Below are positions 4,851 to 7,747 of a DNA stretch of 7,747 bases, one piece after another. The translations under genes were made by a program, and so were the position numbers. The notes beneath the pieces were generated by a model. The model was not told the DNA's origin, did not search any database, and was given only the letters and a program-made list of their open reading frames with translations. How positions within the stretch are numbered: position 1 is the stretch's first letter; each line of letters starts with the position of its first letter. Origin of the DNA: Nitrospirota bacterium (lineage in GTDB: Bacteria > NPL-UPA2 > JAGMAN01). The stretch is from the NCBI GenBank assembly GCA_030605915.1, contig JAUWHM010000055.1, positions 1-7,747 on the forward strand, written 5' to 3'.

Positions 4851-5921
4851 CTATAGGACTATAGCTGTCTTCATCCCCTCGTGGTTGACAATCATCTCTA
4901 AGGCTCTCGGCAACTGGCTGAGAGGCAGTTCTTGAGTAATAAGGGGTCGAGTATCTATAGCCCGGCAGGCAATTAAATCCAGGGCCTTTTTGACATAGGC
5001 CGGGGTATGATGAAAGACCCCTTTTAAGGTGACTTCTCCGTAGTGAAAGGCCTTGGTATCCAACTTTATACTGGTTCCCGGGGCGCAGCCTCCAAATAGG
5101 ATAACGCTACCCCCTTTTCTGACCATAGCAATGGCTGCCTCCCAAACTTCTGGAATTCCCACTGCCTCCACAGCCACATCCACTCCCCTTCCATCCTCGG
5201 TCAGCTCCCTTACCGCCTTAACTGGATCACTAATCTTTGAAACGTTAACTATCTCATCTGCCCGGCACTTCCTGGCCACCGATAATCTATCTTCCCTCCT
5301 GTCAGCCACGATAACTCTTGCCCCCTGAAGATTTGCCAATTGAGTAAATAGGAGCCCAATTGGACCAGCTCCATTTATGACCACGGTGTCACTCAGTTTA
5401 ATGCCGGATTCCTCTATCCCATGTAAAGCACAGGCTAAGGGCTCCACCAGGGCTGCCTCCTTGAAAGAAACTCCTTCTGGAATCTCCAATAGGTTCTGTC
5501 TGACGATAAGCTCCGGTATCTTCACATATTCAGCATAAGCTCCATTGATGAAAAGTAGATTCTCACAGAGGCTCTGGCGCCCAATCTTACAGTAGAAACA
5601 CCGGTTACAGGGGGCAGAGTTAGCTGCTACTACGCTCATCCCCTCCTTAAAATAATCTACCCCATCCCCCACCTTAGTTACCACTCCTGAAAACTCATGC
5701 CCGAAGACGGCCGGCGGTTTAATCATCCGGGGATGTCCCCCTCGGAGATAGACCTTGGCATCCGTCCCGCAGGTTAAGGCCGCTTTTATCTGGAGGAGAA
5801 CCTCACCCGGTCCACTCTCAGGCACCGGCACTTCCTCCATCCTCACATCCTTAGGACCATAGAGCAAGGCCGCCCTCATAAGAGAATTTGTCCCTTCATT
5901 CCTCATTTCTTTGTTTCCCAT
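4851..5921 (-). CDS. Zinc-dependent medium-chain dehydrogenase (alcohol/polyol/threonine dehydrogenase-like), copy 1
   Basis: This is an MDR-superfamily NAD(P)-dependent oxidoreductase of the sorbitol/threonine dehydrogenase type. In the 356-residue reading, the catalytic zinc ligands are C51 (TCGTD), H75-E76 (FGHEFSG) and probably E160 (LVEPLACA). The structural zinc site is complete: C105, C108, C111, C119. The Rossmann motif GAGPIG is at 185-190. An aspartate after the second strand (VADRRED, D207) favours NAD over NADP. The substrate cannot be read from sequence. The start is uncertain. ATG at 5921 gives the longest form, but similarity to the neighbouring dehydrogenase begins at Met15 (MRAALLYG, ATG at 5879), which gives 342 residues. 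Neither has a good ribosome site. Residues 6-14 (MRNEGTNSL) lie in the sequence shared with the rseC 5' end. It follows the second dehydrogenase by 27 bases and precedes the 97-residue gene by 17. Confidence 0.92.
   Translation of the reverse strand: MGNKEMRNEGTNSLMRAALLYGPKDVRMEEVPVPESGPGEVLLQIKAALTCGTDAKVYLRGGHPRMIKPPAVFGHEFSGVVTKVGDGVDYFKEGMSVVAANSAPCNRCFYCKIGRQSLCENLLFINGAYAEYVKIPELIVRQNLLEIPEGVSFKEAALVEPLACALHGIEESGIKLSDTVVINGAGPIGLLFTQLANLQGARVIVADRREDRLSVARKCRADEIVNVSKISDPVKAVRELTEDGRGVDVAVEAVGIPEVWEAAIAMVRKGGSVILFGGCAPGTSIKLDTKAFHYGEVTLKGVFHHTPAYVKKALDLIACRAIDTRPLITQELPLSQLPRALEMIVNHEGMKTAIVL
5879..5910 (-). repeat. 32-bp shared 5' sequence, copy 2 (dehydrogenase start)
   Basis: It aligns without gaps to 4404-4435 (25 of 32 identical). 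It contains one candidate ATG (5906) and ends at another (5879), and encodes MRNEGTNSL. It is a repeat candidate because the two downstream proteins are unrelated. Confidence 0.5.
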
Positions 5922-5931
5922 ACTTTCAGAA

Positions 5932-5946
5932 ATTTCTTCAAGAAAT
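5932..5946. repeat. Small palindrome between the two dehydrogenase genes
   Basis: ATTTCTT and AAGAAAT are perfect inverted 7-base arms around one base, filling much of the 27-base spacer. It is AT-rich and short, so it could be a weak protein site or chance. Confidence 0.3.
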
Positions 5947-5948
5947 CT

Positions 5949-6974
5949 TTACGGGACAATGATTATTTTCAGGGACTGCTTACCCTCTTTAGCTAATCTC
6001 ACCGCCTCATTTAAGTTCTTCAATTTAAATCGATGAGTGATTAATTCTCTGACCTTAATTCTTCCCAATCTGATTAAATCCAGGGCCATTCTCTGTTCAT
6101 AAGGGGTGGATGAGTAACTTCCCATCAGGGTGACTTCTGAATGATAGATGAGGTTAGGGTCTATGGTCAGCCTGGAATCAGGCGGGCACTCAGCGAAGAA
6201 GTTTACTCTTCCTCCTTCTCTTACTAACCTCATTGCTTGACCGATGGCCTCCACACTGCCCGTAGCTACAATGGATAAATCGGCTCCCCGGCCCTCGGTC
6301 AATCTTTTTACTGTCGGGAGAGGGTCTTCCTTTTCTGGATTGATGATTGCCTCAGCTCCAAATCTCTTAGATATCTCCAATCTATGATTGACTAAATCAA
6401 GGGCAATTACCTGAGTGGCTCCAGCCAGATGTGCCAACTGAAGATGCAGGAGTCCCATTGGCCCCATCCCCACTATAGCTACTCTATCTCCCAACTGAAT
6501 CTGGCATTTTATTATGGCTCTCAGGCAGCAGGCCGTTGATTCGATGAGACAGGCCTCTTCATAGGATAAATCCTCTGGAATGGAAAGCATTGTCTTCTCT
6601 ACATTAAGGGCAGGCACGCGAATATACTGGGCAAAGCCCCCCGGGTCTATATTAGTTCTACGGAATTGGGGACATAAGGTATAGTTTCCCCGTCGACACC
6701 AATGGCAGAGCAGGCAGGGAACATGATGAGCCACGAAGACCCGGTCTCCGGGATGAAATTTTTCTACTCCATCTCCTACTTTCTCTACATCGCCAGCCAC
6801 TTCGTGTCCAAGAACCGCTGGAGGGGTAACCGTCCTCTGCACCATCTTGCTTATGTCAGTTCCACACAGCCCACATGACCTTACTTTAACCAGAACTTCT
6901 CCCCTTCCAATCTCAGGCTGAGCTACTTCCTCATATCTTATATCATCCAGATTGTAATAAACGGCCGCTTTCAA
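5949..6974 (-). CDS. Zinc-dependent medium-chain dehydrogenase, copy 2
   Basis: This 341-residue MDR-family oxidoreductase is full-length. The catalytic zinc ligands are C37 (CGLCGTD), H57-E58 (LGHEVAG) and E145 (LIESTACC). The structural zinc cysteines are C87, C90, C93 and C101. The nucleotide loop is GMGPMG at 169-174, with D193 (ALDLVNHR) pointing to NAD. It is paralogous to the next gene, but the substrate-pocket segments differ (residues around 42-50 and 270-295), so the two may use different substrates or form a hetero-oligomer. The start is TTG at 6974: the frame has a TAA only three codons upstream, no ATG is available, and MKAAVYY matches the family start. The TTG overlaps the stop of the zinc-ribbon gene (TTGA), and GGAGGTGAT lies upstream, so translation is probably coupled. 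The exact reaction (alcohol, polyol or threonine oxidation) is not determined. Confidence 0.93.
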   Translation of the reverse strand: MKAAVYYNLDDIRYEEVAQPEIGRGEVLVKVRSCGLCGTDISKMVQRTVTPPAVLGHEVAGDVEKVGDGVEKFHPGDRVFVAHHVPCLLCHWCRRGNYTLCPQFRRTNIDPGGFAQYIRVPALNVEKTMLSIPEDLSYEEACLIESTACCLRAIIKCQIQLGDRVAIVGMGPMGLLHLQLAHLAGATQVIALDLVNHRLEISKRFGAEAIINPEKEDPLPTVKRLTEGRGADLSIVATGSVEAIGQAMRLVREGGRVNFFAECPPDSRLTIDPNLIYHSEVTLMGSYSSTPYEQRMALDLIRLGRIKVRELITHRFKLKNLNEAVRLAKEGKQSLKIIIVP

Positions 6975-7285
6975 TCTTCTTTAATCACCTCCATGATCTC
7001 CTTGGCTACCCGCAGGGGCTTGGTCAGAATGCGAATGGGCAAAGAGTGTATAAAATTACTCAGGTCCTTCCTTACCTCCTCGGTAATGCGGTGTGGCTTG
7101 GTCAATATCCGGTCAATAACCTCAGCGGTATAAGTCTCTATTATCCTCTTCCTGTCCATCTCAATCTGGGTTCCACACTGCTGGCAACGAACCCGTTTAA
7201 GTTGATCCCCTACATAAGTTATAACATGGAGACACTCTCGACCGCAGTGCAAACAGAAAAGTTCTGTCTTCATCTCAGTAGTCAT
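6971..7285 (-). CDS. Small zinc-ribbon protein with a C-terminal TKP repeat
   Basis: This 104-residue protein starts with a zinc ribbon: CLHC at 11-14 and CQQC at 34-37. A charged helical tail follows. The tail contains a duplicated motif, RILTKPHRI at 59-67 and RILTKPLRV at 85-93, spaced 26 residues apart, which suggests two related helical hairpins. It resembles, from memory, small proteins labelled 'bh protein' in anaerobic Firmicutes, whose function is unknown; I could not verify that match. The ATG at 7285 has AAGGA about 5 bases upstream. It lies 48 bases after fdhA and overlaps the following dehydrogenase by 4 bases, so it is part of the same operon. The zinc ribbon could bind nucleic acid or a protein partner. 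A role in regulating or assembling the neighbouring metalloenzymes is possible but unsupported. Confidence 0.83.
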   Translation of the reverse strand: MTTEMKTELFCLHCGRECLHVITYVGDQLKRVRCQQCGTQIEMDRKRIIETYTAEVIDRILTKPHRITEEVRKDLSNFIHSLPIRILTKPLRVAKEIMEVIKED

Positions 7286-7333
7286 CGTTCCTTCTCCTTA
7301 TTCTCTTTCTCCTTTACTTCTACCGCTCCTACT

Positions 7334-7747
7334 TTAACATATCTTACTAACGCTGTCAACTGGAGCCTGCTTTTTTTTGCGGAATCGCTGTGCTTTTTGC
7401 TTGCTTTTTATACCTTCTAATTTCTCTATTCTTACCGCGCAAACTTTCGTTTCAGGAATCTTGGCAACGGGGTCTATAGCGGGACTCGTAAGCACATTGG
7501 TCGGGCTTTCGGCAAAATGGAAAGTCATGGAAATCACGCCTGGTGGAGAAACATCTGTCACCTTCGCTTTAGCGGTTACCTCTCCCCGCCGGGAGGTCAC
7601 ACGCACAAACTCACCATTGGCGATGCCGAGTTGAGCAGCATCCTCCGGATTAATGTTTAGCAACTCCTGACTGTGCAACGCGCTGAGGCCTTCCACCCTT
7701 CGCGTTATCGTTCCCGTATGGAAGTGGAAGAGACTGCGGTCAGTGGT
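7334..7747 (-). CDS. fdhA: Molybdopterin formate dehydrogenase alpha subunit, C-terminal end only
   Basis: The frame is open to the right edge, giving 137 C-terminal residues of a large catalytic subunit (about 700-900 residues in the family). What is visible is the molybdopterin-dinucleotide-binding domain: HFHTGTITRRV at 8-18, INPEDA at 32-37, VRVTSRRGEV at 48-57, PPGVISMTFHFAE at 68-80 and DPVAKIPETKVCAV at 92-105. This pattern is typical of bacterial formate dehydrogenases of the NAD-, ferredoxin- or hydrogenase-linked type, and the fhs-fchA context fits CO2/formate interconversion. Other molybdopterin oxidoreductases are possible because the catalytic Cys/Sec region and iron-sulfur domains are outside. 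After the domain comes a tail of about 29 residues that is unusually basic (8 Lys/Arg in 114-127) and ends in Cys. The GTG at 7694-7696 is an internal valine, not a start. Confidence 0.9.
   Translation of the reverse strand, partial: TTDRSLFHFHTGTITRRVEGLSALHSQELLNINPEDAAQLGIANGEFVRVTSRRGEVTAKAKVTDVSPPGVISMTFHFAESPTNVLTSPAIDPVAKIPETKVCAVRIEKLEGIKSKQKAQRFRKKKQAPVDSVSKIC

Noticed and set aside
7334..7696. A separate 120-residue gene starting at 7696
   Set aside because: The start would be a GTG inside a continuous frame to 7747. Upstream codons encode HFHTGTITRRV, conserved in the formate dehydrogenase domain, so it is an internal valine.

Overview
All well-supported genes in this window lie on the minus strand and appear to form one long, tightly packed transcription unit, read here from right to left. 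In order of transcription: the C-terminal end of a molybdopterin formate dehydrogenase (fdhA-like, cut by the window edge at 7747); a small zinc-ribbon protein; two consecutive zinc-dependent medium-chain (MDR) dehydrogenases; an unrecognised 97-residue protein; an RseC/MucC-family membrane protein; a possible 35-residue small protein; GTP cyclohydrolase I (folE); formate-tetrahydrofolate ligase (fhs); a MntA/HepT (MNT/HEPN) toxin-antitoxin pair; and methenyl-tetrahydrofolate cyclohydrolase (fchA-like, cut at position 1).

The core is the methyl (folate) branch of the Wood-Ljungdahl pathway. Formate dehydrogenase makes or uses formate, Fhs activates formate on tetrahydrofolate, and FchA interconverts formyl- and methenyl-tetrahydrofolate. 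FolE supplies the first step of pterin/folate synthesis, so it fits a unit that needs much folate. The MDR dehydrogenases, the zinc ribbon and the 97-residue protein have no obvious place in this pathway. They may link alcohol, polyol or amino-alcohol oxidation to the same redox pool, but that is inference.

The gene content suggests an anaerobic, acetogenic or formate-using bacterium. Ribosome binding sites are of the AGGAGG type. Metabolic genes have moderate GC (about 50% in a sampled line of fhs), and the proteins look like those of anaerobic Firmicutes-like lineages or uncultured candidate phyla. The sequence alone does not fix the taxon.

Layout: 1-540 fchA (3' end missing); 597-1278 the AT-rich mntA-hepT pair; 1279-1447 a non-coding junction with a GC-rich palindrome and an unused Shine-Dalgarno sequence; 1448-3145 fhs; 3218-3775 folE; 3783-3874 a non-coding stretch with a 30-bp near-perfect palindrome containing TATAAT; 3875-3982 a small ORF overlapping the rseC stop; 3979-4431 rseC; 4432-4539 a spacer with a strong hairpin; 4540-4833 an unknown gene; 4851-5921 and 5949-6974 the MDR dehydrogenases; 6971-7285 the zinc ribbon; 7334-7747 the end of fdhA. 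There are no tRNA, rRNA, CRISPR or transposase genes, and no gene-free stretch longer than about 170 bases.

The points most worth following up are the toxin-antitoxin pair wedged between fhs and fchA with a possible insertion scar, the small ORF coupled to rseC, the operator-like palindrome before folE, and a 32-bp sequence shared by the 5' ends of two unrelated genes.
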